This document shows, piece after piece, positions 33,875 through 45,911 of a stretch of DNA of 64,000 nucleotides. The notes under the pieces were generated by a model. That model made no database searches and was not told where the DNA came from. It saw only the letters and a list, made by a program, of their open reading frames with translations. The DNA is from Manduca sexta (taxonomy: Eukaryota; Arthropoda; Insecta; Lepidoptera; Sphingidae), in contig NC_051130.1 in NCBI RefSeq assembly GCF_014839805.1, positions 8,246,001-8,310,000 of the forward strand, read 5' to 3'. Numbering within the stretch: position 1 is the first letter of the stretch; each line of letters starts with the position of its first letter. A program made the translations under genes and the position numbers.

Positions 33875-36800
33875 TAATTATAATTCATAATCTCGTAGAT
33901 GTCTTTTTGGCACTACGGCGTAGCAACTACGAGATGTTCGTAGCTTAAATATTGATTCTTTAAATTTACTACGGTGAAAAATGTATGTTGAAATTTTATT
34001 AAGATGTAACAAGTGATGTTTGTGCATTATATTACTTAATTTGTTCATCCCGAATAGTACCAATCAATTAATATTGAAACATGGTTCTTGCTATTGGTAA
34101 AAACGCTAAGATTCCTATTAAAAAACTAATTTCACAAATAACAAAATTAGTGAAATTATTGTAGTCAAGATAATTTAGAGTTGGGCTAATGGGCTTTACT
34201 TTGTTTAACATCAGGTGCAGTAAAGGCACTACACCGAGCCCCCATAAAAAACAGTTGCTTCGGAATTATATTAATAACTAGTCATTAAACACAAATGCTA
34301 TTTTTATAACTCAACAACTTACTCAATGTATAAGCTACTTCCCTTTCTTTGTTAACAACTTGCCAGTCCTAAACAGAAATTATAAAACAAATACCGCACT
34401 AACATTAATACAATTTAACACAATTATAATGACTGCAAACCGTATATTCCCGGAAATTTCTAAACAATGGCGTAGTTTTGATGCATGATACCACTCCAAA
34501 ACTCTCGTATTGTTTTCAAGCGCGCTTTACTGAAGGATTTAGTGCTAAACGTGGCCAATCAATGGGTTCGTTATATCAAAACTAAATGAGCAAAGCACGT
34601 ACCATTTAATTGACGTATGTGAGACTTCAATTAAAATAAAATGCTGTTTTCAACAGATAAGCGAACATAGTTGCACTTATTTAAATATTATTTAAATAAA
34701 GTCGATAGAAGAGATTGATTCTACTTTGCTTGATGTAAGAAATTAAATTAAAAATCAATAAAATCACTGATAACATTTAAAAAAACACGTAATACGAATA
34801 ACAAGAACATTAATAAAACATTTCAAAATATGTAAATCAATTTGCGAGTTTGAGGTCTTAGTAAAATAATTGGTTCGAAATTAATTCTCATTTCAAACAA
34901 TGCGTAAACAGCGTCGAGTTCACGATTGTTATTCAAATCAAAATATCGAGTATTTATCTTCGCAAGGTTGACGAGTGACGAGCTATGGGAGAACACATCT
35001 GGTTCCACGAAAAATGTTCTTACTAGTCCGCCCCCGCGGCGGCACCAGTTTAATGTACGTCCAAATAAAAAGTAAAATTTTATTTGTTTCTCGCGGAATA
35101 CTTTTAGCGAAAGTGACAGTTGTGATCTTTCGTAAAAGCGATGACGTGTTTCAATGTATAGTAACATTGAATTGTTAAGTAATATTAATGTTCTTGTTTA
35201 TTTATTTACCTTTTTCTTCATTACGTTATATATTAATAGATTATAACCTTTACTTTTCATTGGAAAACGTTTCTTCGAAATTACAGCGAAGTATATAAAG
35301 TCAAATTCCTTTATTATGTCAGTTCTCGGAATTTTTATATTTATGAGATTACACCACCCAATTTCGTGGAATTCAGTATCTTCATGCCTCCTTTCATCTC
35401 AGCATATACTCAAAGCTATCCGTCTCATATTTATAACAAAATCAGGAGTTATACGAGAAAAGCACTAACCAACTCCCAGCGTCTCTGGAGTATATTAAGT
35501 TTTGCAATTGGCAATTGGCAATTGGTTTAGGAAACCACTAACGATTTTTTATAATTGAATAAGTTGAAAAGCAAGGCGCTCGCCCGATTGTAAACGTTAC
35601 GACCGGCAGTAAACACCCAAAAAGAATGTTTCTTCGAACAGCCCCGAATGAGTTACGCAAGTCGGCATTGTCCTCGAACGAAGATTGATACGCATCGCGA
35701 TCATCCATCAAACAATAGTGTTAACGCATATTCCAAAAACCACCAAACAATGACTTAACAACAAGCGAGCGTTCCTTTCATTAATATTCCTACACAAAAA
35801 CATCTTGACAATCCAAAATAATGGAGACTTTTAATCTTCTATAGCAATACGAAAAATTCATCGAGGTCACGTCCTCCAGACCAAGTATACTTAGTACAAG
35901 TTATAACTTATAAGACGATATCCATTAGAATATGAAATACACAATAATGACTCGAACAATTCATTGCGATGTTTCGTTTACTTGTGTTTATAGATGCTTA
36001 GAAGCTCTATCGATAATTTGCTAGATGGCTTCGGAATTTCGATAAATAAAGTCTAATTGGTGATATGGCAACAAAAATTTCTATTAAAATCTCGTGGCTC
36101 ATAGTAAAAAATAATGTTGGAATTAAACTAGTTTTACTAATATTGATGTGGTTTTTAATTTTATTTTAGTCTCAATGATGTCGCAACTGCGTGGTCAGTA
36201 GCACATTAGTCCGCAACAATAACAGTTTTGGCTCTAATATAAATGGGCCAGTTTGCTCAACGAGTACCACTGGCTCAGCAAACTGATGTAAAATTGCGAT
36301 TCCTCAGCTGACTTTCTTACCAACAATACTTTGTAAATATTACTGTCCATGATTTTTTTGTTTTTATCCTAAATGGTAGCTGATTTAGACTTCATATACC
36401 AAAATGACTCCAATTTGATAAAAAAACGTATCACTAATATTCAAAATGATACCCAAACAGATCAATCAATGCTTACTTTTCATATAAAATAACTACGTGA
36501 TACGTTTCAAAAATGTGTACTGAATTTTAAGTAACATCACTAAATATTAAATCGAGCGAATTTTTTAAACGAAACCCAAGTTATATTACACCAATCTATT
36601 TCTTTTTATAAACGCCAAATGTAGTTTCGCAAATCGAACGCATTAACCACAAACTTTTTAAACATTTACTAAACAATAAAAAAAACTTTAGTAATCTAAC
36701 AAAAAGAAAGTGATTAAAGTTGAGTAATTTAGTGTCTTGTTATTAGCTATTTTAACATTAACATGTTTTTATAGTAGATATACTAAGTGCTCCTAATAAT

Positions 36801-37387
36801 CGACTTTAGATTTATGACCTTAAAGCAGAGTTTCGTAATGCCCACGCAATGCTGGGGATTCACGAATCCAAAGGGGTTGACAGACAAAATAAAAATAAAA
36901 ATGGTTGCCGAGTGCTTGACGGAAACGAGCATTATACTGTTTTAAGGGTACATCGGCCGGTCGCCTCGGATGGCGACCATGGTAGACTACTTTCCAACAT
37001 TAATGACTGACGAAGGCTGTCTTGTGATAAATACGGTCTTATGCCACAAATAAGCCGGTATTATTGGACCAGTGTTGCCACATGGAATGCAGTGTGCCCT
37101 TATTTCTTACGGTCAGTGGGATTATAAATGCTCTCTCAGTTCTCACATAGCTTTCCTTGAATGATGGCTACGATAGATTCAGCGTTGAGAGTGTTAATAC
37201 GCTGTGGTTACTCTTAATAGATCTCTATAGTTTGTTTGCTTGACTTAGACTAACAAGATCAGAGTATAAACTTAACAAATTTATGTGGGATATTTTAATA
37301 ACAGAATTTTTATTATTATGAAAGTCTAGTTTTTGCGATTCGGTCACAAACATGAAACATCTTGACTATAATATCGTTACATATTAT
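33875..37387. other. unique AT-rich DNA without a supported gene
   Basis: A 7-bp unit GCAATTG repeats three times at 35504-35524. Higher-G+C patches lie at 35000-35050 and 36940-37100. No known repeat family is recognised apart from these, and the ORFs have no recognisable motifs (the longest is listed separately). Confidence 0.5.
34823..35167 (-). CDS. unidentified 114-codon ORF, weak
   Basis: ATG at 35165-35167 opens the longest ATG-started frame not involving a repeat. The middle part (LVNLAKINTRYFDLNNNREL) is protein-like, and the rest is Phe/Leu/Arg-rich. A plus frame (34975-35178) is open on the other strand. No domain, splice sites or neighbours support it, so chance is the more likely explanation. 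Confidence 0.15.
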   Translation of the reverse strand: MLLYIETRHRFYERSQLSLSLKVFREKQIKFYFLFGRTLNWCRRGGGLVRTFFVEPDVFSHSSSLVNLAKINTRYFDLNNNRELDAVYALFEMRINFEPIILLRPQTRKLIYIF

Positions 37388-37556
37388 AAAAAAAGTCCCC
37401 CACCGCGTCTGTCTGTTTGAACGCAATAACAAAAACTACCGAATGGATTTCGATTAAATTTGACATGGAAATGTTTTGAGACTCTGCAAAGAACGTCAAC
37501 TACTTTTTATCCTGCAAAAAAGATTTCACACGGGCTAACTCGCGAAGAATGTCATT
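37388..37556 (+). mobile_element. Helitron-like fragment
   Basis: CCACCGCGTCTGTCTGTTTG, CAATAACAAAAACTACCG, AATGGATTTCGATTAAATTT, ACTACTTTTTATCCTGC and CACGGGCTAACTCGCGA follow the order seen in the 38925-39105 copy. The 3' end is degraded, with no CTAGT visible. Confidence 0.55.
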
Positions 37557-37729
37557 TAATGAAATAATTTCACATAACTCACATGATTAATTCTATGTTA
37601 AAACAACTACGATGCCACAATTTTCATAATACAAACCACATACCATTGTATTCGTCTCACTATAATAAACAACGTGGCAAATAACATACGTCTACTTTAC
37701 AACTGTCCAATTTTCGTCCGTATTGCACA

Positions 37730-37990
37730 ACTATTTTCCCATCCCTTCCCAAACAACGGGCCATCCGCATCGATTCTGGAATAAAAAGACATTGCACACA
37801 AGGGGCGGCCGGGAACGCATTAGGCTGTGTTCAGACGAGCTGCGTCGCCGCCGGCTCTGCCCGTAATCAACGGGGCTTTGTACCCGGCGATGAGAATTAC
37901 AGATACGCATCGGCCGTGGGCTATGCGAGCGTTGTGAGCCGGATAGCCAGCAGAATACCCCACTTACTTGCACCATGAAACGTTATGCCA
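37730..37990. promoter_or_regulatory. CpG-rich block
   Basis: About 250 bp hold GGGGCGGCCGGGAACGC, GCTGCGTCGCCGCCGG and CATCGGCCGTGGGC. A minus frame of 81 codons covers it, Ser/Arg-rich and without a domain. At 37965-37979 the minus strand reads ATGGTGCAAGTAAGT, a donor-like site just after an ATG, too little to call an exon. Confidence 0.22.
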
Positions 37991-38659
37991 TTCCGTAATT
38001 TACCGGTTACGATTTTACAAGTTTGAAATATTGTGCTCCTAGTTTTATGATATATATATTAATGTAACTGTTGTATTTGTATTAGTCTGGTTTGTGTGTT
38101 TAAAGCGCTGGTTCTATCAGCCATGCAACAGAACTGTGTGATCATTTTTAATTCGCACAAGAGCATCTTTTTGTCTGTCACAATTAAACGCAACACTATT
38201 TCCGAGATTGCATTCGTCATTAACACAAAACTCATTCTTACAGCACGGTCATAAAGTGTGAATTGGCACGCCGGTGACTTGCGACCCGATTTCCTCTTGA
38301 CTAAACAAGGCTCACATATGTTTGAACACATTTTGTTCGCACGCCTTTGCCTCCCACGTCACGCCGCGAGAAGCCTTTTGTTCTTTCCATTAGTCCCAAA
38401 CTAGCTATGTGTCTATACCCTCGTCGAATACTTAACATGATGGACGTGATGTGTGAAATTACAATGAGCTCTCTTGTTTGAAATGGCGGCGAAAATAGCT
38501 CGTTGTACATCGAGTTTGATTGTCATTATTATAGTCGGAATTAGATATATTATAATGCCTATTGAAGGTGTGGCTTTCAATGTGCCTAAACTATTGATGT
38601 TGAACATTATTTGTGAAATTGTTAACTTGTTCTATCTATGTATATTAACTGTTGTATAC

Positions 38660-38900
38660 AATTGTAGAGTTTGTTTGTTTGAACGCGCTAATCTCAGGAA
38701 TTACTTGTTCGAATTGACAAGCTATTTTACCGTTGAATAGCCATCGATGAATCGAGGAAGACTGTACACTATATAACATCATGCGACCAATAAAAGCGGA
38801 GTATTAATGAAAAACATTGTAAAAACAGGGAAAATTTATTTCTTTTGAGAACTTTCGTTGCGTGGGCTGCGTAAATGGTTAAAGTTAGACAAGAATCAAA
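38660..38900 (+). mobile_element. Helitron-like element, second subfamily
   Basis: GTTTGTTTGTTTGAACGCGC, TAATCTCAGGAATTACT, ATCGAGGAAGACTGTACAC, GCGACCAATAAAAGCGGAG and ACAGGGAAAATTTATT match a very common lepidopteran repeat whose full form starts TCTATACT and ends in a GC-rich hairpin plus CTAGT. Here both ends are decayed. The 64-88-codon frames overlapping its left part are artefacts. Confidence 0.6.
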
Positions 38901-38924
38901 GTTAAAGTTACGTTAAAAAATATA

Positions 38925-39105
38925 ATATAAAACAAAGTCTCCCGCCGCATCTGTTTGCCTGTCTGACCGCGATAAACTCAAAAACTACCCAACGGTTTTC
39001 GGTAAAATTTTGTATGAAGATATTTTGAGACCTTAGGAAGTACTTAGACTACTTTCTATCCTGGGAAAAAAATGGAAAGGGACGGAGCCGCGAGCAAAAG
39101 CTAGT
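38925..39105 (+). mobile_element. Helitron-like 3' half
   Basis: It starts with GTCTCCCGCCGCATCTG and has ACTCAAAAACTACCCAACGG, GACTACTTTCTATCCTGGG and GGGACGGAGCCGCGAGCAAA. It finishes AGCTAGT (39098-39104), the expected CTAGT-type 3' end. It sits directly after the other subfamily's copy at 38660-38900. Confidence 0.6.
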
Positions 39106-39448
39106 TAAATATAAATTTGATTATTCTAATAAATACCGCTCAGTGAATATCAGTTCTGTGAAAACAAAGGGCTCAGTGAAATAACAAATTTCAAATAGAG
39201 TTGTAAATGTGTATTTGCTTTTCTTCGCTGTTGAAGTAGACAATCTTTGTAATTAGTCAAAACAAATGAGTATCTATTAGCATAGACAATACTTCTAGGT
39301 CTTTGTGATGTAGTTGCTAACTACGTTCTTACTTAGAATACTTCGTAACTGCGAACGAAGGGACAGATCCTAAAATAAAACCTATCAGGTATGGTCTTAA
39401 GAGAAGTCAGACCATCAACATTCTTGGGCCTTTCCTCGTGCGCTGGAG

Positions 39449-39965
39449 TCCTTTACCGACAAAATCAAGAAAAACTAAGAATAAAATTCTACGTAATTGG
39501 CCAAATGATTCCACGCAAGAACAGACATGACTACTAGGAAACAATTCCACACTTTTTTCATTTTGACGAGACGAGCTTGCAGTTCGCCTGATGGTAAGCG
39601 ATACGACCGCCCATAAACAATAGAAACACAATCCAACACCTTGAATTATAAAGTATTGTGTGGTATTCTACTGCGCTCACCATTCATGACATGAGATATT
39701 AATATCCAAGACATAAAATATTAAGTCTTATTCTGTCCAGTAGTTAAAGTGGCTACGATGTAAAAATACGAATTTGTTTGCAAAAAAAGAAACAGAAATT
39801 AATCCTTAATATCCGGGATACTGCAAGATATTTCCACTAGAAAAAATATTAAACAAAAACATTAATATTACTTAACAATTCAATGTTACTATACATCGAA
39901 ACAGTAGAAGTCTTCACCGACATATAAAAAAGCTAAGAATAAAACTCCCTAATTCGCAACTTTTA
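39449..39965. repeat. pair of direct repeats flanking a retroposon
   Basis: GTCCTTTACCGACAAAATCA... AAACTAAGAATAAAATTC (39449-39503) recurs as GTCTTCACCGACATATAAAA... GCTAAGAATAAAACTCC (39911-39950), same strand, about 460 bp apart. A family X retroposon lies between them. The copies are diverged, so the duplication is old and far too long for a TSD. Confidence 0.5.
39553..39760 (-). mobile_element. poly-A retroposon family X, 5'-truncated
   Basis: The plus strand shows the T-rich tail (about 39553-39558), GACGAGACGAGCTTGC, GTTCGCCTGATGGTAAGCGA, CGCCCATAAACAATAGAAAC and TGTCCAGTAGTTAAAGTGGC, the inverse of family X. It carries a short duplication around AGATATTAATATCCAAGACA, and the 5' part is missing. 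Confidence 0.7.
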
Positions 39966-40340
39966 ATCTCACTAACATACGCCTTTATACGTTCGATATT
40001 GCCAAAAAGTAATTTCGACATAAACCCGTCACGCAAAAGTTTCATGAGTCCGAAGACATTTCAGTTATTTATAGGTTACATTGACAGTTACTGGTATTGT
40101 CGCGCTGGAGGCGTGTTTATGGAACGAGTGATGGATGGCGCACCGACACTGTTGAATCAATCTTCGTTCTTGCGATACGTTATCCCGATTAAGAACAGTA
40201 CAAGTTAAATTATAGCGCGAACAGTCCATGATCAGTCATGTGGAGTGATGTGATTGGTTAGTATTCACTAAACAAATAGTTTGTTTTCAAAATTACATTT
40301 TGATTGAATGCCCTATACTAGTTCATTTTCACACACACTT

Positions 40341-40455
40341 ACGCCTTTTAAGGGGGCAGAGGTGCAACTAATGCATCCACTTTCCGCCATATGTATTCCG
40401 TCCTACGATATGATAGGAGCCGAGCCTATCGCCATATCGAGCAAATTCTAGACAG
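40341..40455 (+). repeat. interspersed repeat fragment
   Basis: TTTTAAGGGGGCAGAGGTGC, CCACTTTCCGCCATATGTAT, TCCGTCCTACGATATGATAG and GAGCCTATCGCCATATCGAG form a stretch I recognise as recurrent in lepidopteran genomes. The class is unknown to me and no termini are visible. Confidence 0.45.
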
Positions 40456-40714
40456 TAGTCATGCAAAGGAATTATGGCTCCATTAAATTAAAATACCAAT
40501 TTAACCAAATTTCCTGTGAATAAGTGATACTAATCCGATCATGCTTACTTGTATAGGTATATAATGTAGACAAAATTTGCTATAACTGTTGCTATTTGCT
40601 GAAATAGACGAAAAAAAACTAGCATCTAGAATTTTTGGACTTACATTGCATATAGAGAAGCTCTATGTTAATCAGTGACTGGATGCATAAAGCAGCTTAC
40701 CCGGCTCTATGGTG

Positions 40715-40775
40715 TCTTTAAAAGAGGCCTATGTCTAGCCGTAGGCTGCAATGGCCTGATGATGATGATGATAAA
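40715..40775 (+). mobile_element. RTE-type LINE 3' terminus
   Basis: GTCTTTAAAAGAGGCCTATG, TCTAGCCGTAGGCTGCAATG, then GCCTGATGATGATGATGAT, is the typical 3' end of lepidopteran RTE elements, with the short TGA microsatellite tail. Upstream coding sequence is not recognisable. Confidence 0.65.
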
Positions 40776-42319
40776 GAAGCTCATGGATAAATCCAAAAAG
40801 TTAGTTTACTTAATCCCTATACAAAAAGTAAAGTAAAAAATAACTCGTGAAACCGCAAACAACGTTACGTCTCCGTCCTATTTTACTTATCAAGTTACAA
40901 GTAAACTAACATAACAAACTTGTTAACAAATTACTGGAGAGCACAGTTCGCCAGTTTTGAGGACAGACGCACATTTTCCAGCCGGAAGTGCGCTGGGCGG
41001 ACTCGAACAGCGGATTTATGGCGCCACATCCGCTTCCGGCGCCGCAACATACACATTATATCGATTTTCGATTCGCATTTTTTGTTAGACCCTACAAATA
41101 ACGTTTGGGTGTTTTAATTTGGTGGGGTTTTTGTGTTCGGTCAAGATTTTCTATTATATAGTTTTGCGAATTCGGTGCTAAAACTAAACGGCAAAAAATA
41201 TAGAATCAATTGTGATTCATACGTAGCTAAAAATAGTTCTAATTTTCAAAGTACATAACCATCTACATAATATATCATCCACAAAACTCCCTTTTCCAAA
41301 TTAGAATCCAAATTCCCATATGAGCACAATTTCGCAACCTCATCCCTTATTTCTAATATAATTCGTATTAATTTCCAATACAGAATCCTAAACATCGTTC
41401 GGTCGGTTTGTTAGCTACCCTATTTCCCTGGGAGTCGTTTACAAGTAAATCGTCGGTAATATTTTCCTTCTAATCGCACTTTTGCACCTGTACCTTCATT
41501 TCTAGAGTTAATAAAACAGTCCGACGGTGTAATTAGTGTTTAAATATGTAATTTGTTTCCCAGGGTTATGTACCTTGTTCAGAGATGGGTTTGTAGGAGT
41601 ATGCGCTCGTTTTTTGGATTTTATAGGCATATGATTTAAATATGTTTGTTAATAAGTTACTAGCAGCTTCAGTTCTTTATGATACGAGTCCTATCAGTCC
41701 TTTACAATCTTGTCATAGTTAATACAATGTTAGATTACAGTAAAATGGTCCGCTTTCCTTATAATTTTCGCCCCTTGCCACCGCCAAATACAATGAAAAT
41801 GCTAAGTCTTTGCAACCATAATTATAACCATATTAATATATATACAAAGTCATTTTTACATTGCGTTAATAAATGAAGCGATATACTCGACACTCAACTA
41901 TGCTAACAGTACGCCAAAGTCATTAATGAATAACAAATATTTTCACCAAAAATCCTAATTTTACTTTTCTGTTTTTTTTATCGTTTTGTAGATTTGTGTA
42001 ACTGAATGTGTGATGTTGCCGCTGCGACGAATTTCCTTAGAGTATTATTGATGGAATTAGGGCGTATAATTGAAATTACTTTTCATTAAGATTTATTTAT
42101 TTTGTTTGAAACTTGCACTCTTTTATTTTACATACACAGTTCAAGTAACTTACTATGAAGTGCTATTTAACGAAGATAAGTACGTAGTTTCATTTAGTAA
42201 TAGAATTTCGAAACGACTGTATACATTCTGATTTACACAACAAACAAAATCGCAAACATTGCCAATAATTCAGTGACTGCACGCCAAAATGAACAGTTTA
42301 ATATTTAAAATGGCCATAT

Positions 42320-42480
42320 CTCAATGTACCGGCACATAACCGTGCGAACAGTCGGTATCGCGGAATGGCCCAGATACGATCGCTGGGGCCGCATTGACCC
42401 AAATGAGGCAGGCATTTGGCGAGCGGCCCGAGTCGCATCCGCGACTTTACCCCGCGCCCAAATCATATGTGTATCGATTT
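42320..42480. promoter_or_regulatory. CpG-rich block
   Basis: ATAACCGTGCGAACAGTCGG, ATACGATCGCTGGGGCCGC and GGCGAGCGGCCCGAGTCGC form a 160-bp CpG-rich island in AT-rich DNA. Two overlapping plus frames (67 and 84 codons) cross it but have no domain. Confidence 0.2.
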
Positions 42481-43011
42481 CTCAATTATTGGCTTCGACG
42501 CTCTTTATGCTTTATGGGTATAAGTGACCATATGTCATTTTTGGGTTACTGCCAGAACGCATTTTGCGATATTTTTTTAATAATCACAGACATGAGGTTA
42601 GGAACAAAAAGTATAACATATTTTACTATACTTTTGTTACATTTGTGACACTAAATCACGTTAAGCCGTAACTATACAAAAACGAACGTAGTACAAAGTA
42701 AAGAACCTTTGATTCCTTTTTAAATCTGGCTTTAACATGAGTCAGACAGTGTAAAAATCTAAAGAATCCCTTCAGGCCTTTACTTTGTCCAATATTTTAC
42801 ATTATAGAAAGTAAAATAATTTACAAGAAAATGTGTTTGTTTCTAATTTAATTTATCGGAATATAACCACCACAAATTCCATCCACTTCTCGGCGTAAAA
42901 ATAGTTACGTCACTTTTCAATGCATAAAATATCTGTATGCAAAGTCATGTCAATCGTTTACTGGGTGAAAAATAGCAAACTGACACACTCGCATTAATAT
43001 TTAAGATAGCG

Positions 43012-43193
43012 TCTGCATGCGGCTCCGTCCGCAGAAAATATTTGTCTTAGTATTTATATTTTCCCAGGATAAAAAGTAGACTAGCAATCAGGAGTAATGT
43101 AGCTTCCTATAAGTGGAAAAAATCAAAATCGGTTTAGTAGTTCCTGAAATTAGTGCGTTCAAACCAACCCTTCAGTTTTATATATTAGTATAG
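43012..43193 (-). mobile_element. Helitron-like element
   Basis: On the minus strand it starts ACTATACTAATATATAAAAC (near 43193) and continues with TTTGAACGCACTAATTTCAG, CTACTTTTTATCCTGGG and CGGACGGAGCCGCATGC near 43015. This is the family arrangement (5' TATACTAATATATAAA, 3' GC-rich). The final CTAG is not visible. Confidence 0.6.
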
Positions 43194-45249
43194 TTAACAA
43201 AAACAAAAATTTCGCATTTAGCTACAAAATAAAAAGTGTAATGGCTACATGTTAATACGTTAATAATCTAACTGAACCGTTAAAAGAAGGTAAGTTCGCG
43301 GCCAGGCCATACAACTAACGTCGGCGAGAAGTTTTAATATTACACATTCCGACGTGTCGCGCTCTATTATGAGCATAAATTAAATTACAAAACTTCGTAA
43401 TTGTTTAGACGTTTAACAAAACTCATTACACGTCTCGTGTGCGGATAAGATTTCGAGCAATAATGCGGTAATCGATGTGACTTTATAGTTTATGTATAAA
43501 TTGAATATTTGATAAAAAAAAATAACATTTAGATAATAAGTGTTTTGCCTTTGTCATTTCCGATCTCTTTTCATTTTAATAATTGCCCGATAAAACGTTT
43601 CTGTCTCATAGACTTGGAGATTTTAAGTTGAATTCACACAAAATGTTTACTTTTTATTACATTTAAATAATAATAAAAATACTAATCGTAATGGGTCATA
43701 AATCATTTGGTCATTATACATAAACAAAATCATAACTAACTTTAGACACATTCAAAGATCAAAGGAACAATCATAACGTCGAAGAAAGTCACATCTGTAA
43801 AATATGAAATTAATTGGAGAGTTACAACATTTTTACTACGTTATTGGCATTATTTTTTTAAGTTGATCTAATATAACTAATTATAACATTTCACAAAATA
43901 ATACCGATATATAACTTTACATATAACTAATTAAATCCAATATAAATAATTATTATAATAATTTCATACTATAATATTTTATCGGAAAATATTTCAAACG
44001 TTCCATTGATAAATAAAGATTCAAAAATACAAATTACCATTGAGTTAATACAGTATTTAGAAGAGATGCATAAGTATCAAATTACATTGCACGTGAATTC
44101 ATTATAAAAATTTACTATGCGCAGTTACGAAATCGTCACATAAATTCAACTATTTTTATAGCCTTTCCCGGGTTGGACGAAAAAATAGCCGTGCCGCGTA
44201 TTTGATTGCCGAAGTGTGTCCATATTTTTTGCGAGGCAGCATTTTATGTTTTTCACGCCATCTGTTGGCCGGGCGGTATAACTCTTGGCCAGATGTCGCT
44301 CACTGCTACCCGAAACTAATAAATGAGACCGTGCCTGGGGAAATTAAAAATAGTTTGGTACAAATCAACAGCACTTGAGAGCAACTTTTCTCAGATATTG
44401 AACGTAACTGCAGCTTTCATCTTGGTTTTTAATAACTGAAATAATAATTAATATTCTAGAGCACAATGTAAACTGTTTTCAATTACTGCGGCGAATCTAA
44501 AGTTTATTGTGGATTTAAGTGGAATTATTTTATGATGATGCAGAGCAAACATAAAATAAACACAGAGTTTTTTTATTCGTAAACTATGTTTATATTTAGG
44601 ACTTAAGTTACATTTAGAGTTGATTATTATATTATTACTAATTAGTGCTCTGCGATTGTTCATTTTTGGATGAGTGCAATTGTTTATTTACAATTTTAAC
44701 ATAATAAACAAGTTTCCAGATTATAATATATGCAACATACTTCATATAAATTTCTTGAAGAAGACACCTAGAAAGTGATTGCGTTTTAGATACAAATAAC
44801 TAACAAATTATTAAAAATAAAAACAGTGCTATCTTCTGGCAGATTCTTGAACTACTTTCGGTTAAACCTATACGAAATACACCACAAAACACCAAAAATT
44901 ACCAAAATATTGAACGTTATTTTACAATCAAATAAATTCGTATCTTGAATATTCATATTTCGCGAACAAGAGGTCGGTATCGACAAAACTTCGATGAGAT
45001 AAAGTCATTAGACCACTTCCTCGAAAATTTACCGAAACATTTCAAATAAAATGTTTTAACAATACTGGGAACGAAACATCTGATAAGGTGCTTGCTATCT
45101 TTTAACAACAAAGTTACTATTGATTGTAAGATATTTGATAAATATTTATATTATTTGTGGTTATAAAAAAAAACTATTCTAAATACAATTTCTTATGTTT
45201 ACGTAAATGACATAAAAATAAAACTATTTTATTTTTGGTGATGTAATTT
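43194..45249. other. very AT-rich DNA without a supported gene
   Basis: Long A/T-rich runs and no recognised repeat are seen, except the motif-bearing patch at 44150-44340. A 71-codon minus frame at 44448-44663 is low-complexity and unsupported. Confidence 0.55.
44150..44340. promoter_or_regulatory. G+C-rich patch with CTCF-like site
   Basis: The minus strand of 44256-44268 reads CCAACAGATGGCG, a good match to the CTCF core CCASYAGRKGGCR. A weaker AGATGTCGC follows at 44291-44299 on the plus strand, giving an opposed pair about 20 bp apart. Insulator function is inferred only. Confidence 0.25.
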
Positions 45250-45484
45250 ATTTAGGTTTAAGAGTATTTAGAATAGGAAAATAAAACTATATTACGGATT
45301 TTATATTATAATTATGTAGGTAGGTATTGTAACTTTGACTTTTCGGATGACTAACACCTTAGTCCGCCCCGTCAGCACGGAGGCTGCTGTCTTCGAAACC
45401 TCGAGAGAAAATTATAATATCAAAACCGCGATAAAATCCGTAAAATAGTTTTATTTTAATATCTTAATACTCCTAAACCTAAAT
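45250..45484. mobile_element. MITE with about 55-bp terminal inverted repeats
   Basis: The left end ATTTAGGTTTAAGAGTATTT... AAAATAAAACTATATTACGG is matched in inverse at the right end (CCGTAAAATAGTTTTATTTT... AATACTCCTAAACCTAAAT). It belongs to the same family as 7914-8172 and shares GTAACTTTGACTTTTCGGA plus a stretch like CTTCGAAACCTCGAGAG. At 235 bp it has no ORF. No TSD is clear. Confidence 0.8.
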
Positions 45485-45782
45485 ATTAGACTCCAAAAGG
45501 GTGTTCATATTTCTTTTATGACAAATAGTGTGAAGTTTGTATGTGATGAAATAAATAAATTTGCTGATAAGAATCTGAGGTTAGTCTTGGGTTTTAATAT
45601 AATATATTCATATAGCTTTCTTTATTGTAAACTGGTAACTTACTGAATAATTCAATGTTATCTTTTTGTTAGTTATGCGTTACTTAACAAAAAGTCCGCG
45701 AATTCTACAAAGAAGTAATAATTACAGAGTACCTTAAAAATGTCAATTTTTAATTAAATAATGGATCATTATCTTCATAATT

Positions 45783-45911
45783 TCAGTCGGGAATCATCCA
45801 CTGCTGGACATAGCCCCCCCCCCCCCCCCCCATTGAGCGCCACAGGGACCGGTTCTGAGCCGCCTTCATCCATCGGACTCCGGCGACCCTCACCAGGTCG
45901 TCCGTCCATCT
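45783..45911 (-). pseudogene. RTE retrotransposon ORF C-terminal fragment with poly-G
   Basis: The minus frame reads RWTDDLVRVAGVRWMKAAQ, then NRSLWRSM, six Gly, and YVQQWMIPD before TGA at 45783-45785. This corresponds to the conserved tail of lepidopteran RTE polymerase ORFs (RWxDDLVxxAGxxWMxxAQDRxxWRxxGEAYVQQW). The Gly run comes from an 18-base C tract (45814-45831 on plus), which by chance keeps the frame where family members normally have a short GEA-type stretch. RT and endonuclease domains are absent, so it is a 5'-truncated insertion; downstream the 3' UTR decays into AT-rich sequence. Confidence 0.75.

Larger units (their letters stand above)
39966..43011. other. AT-rich DNA without a supported gene
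   Basis: Apart from two short repeat fragments (40341-40455 and 40715-40775) and a CpG-rich patch (42320-42480), nothing is recognised. ORFs of 65-84 codons here have no domain features. Confidence 0.5.

Noticed and set aside
37965..37979. ATG followed by CAAGTAAGT on the minus strand as a first exon
   Set aside because: Only three codons before the donor-like site and no acceptor or downstream exon identified.
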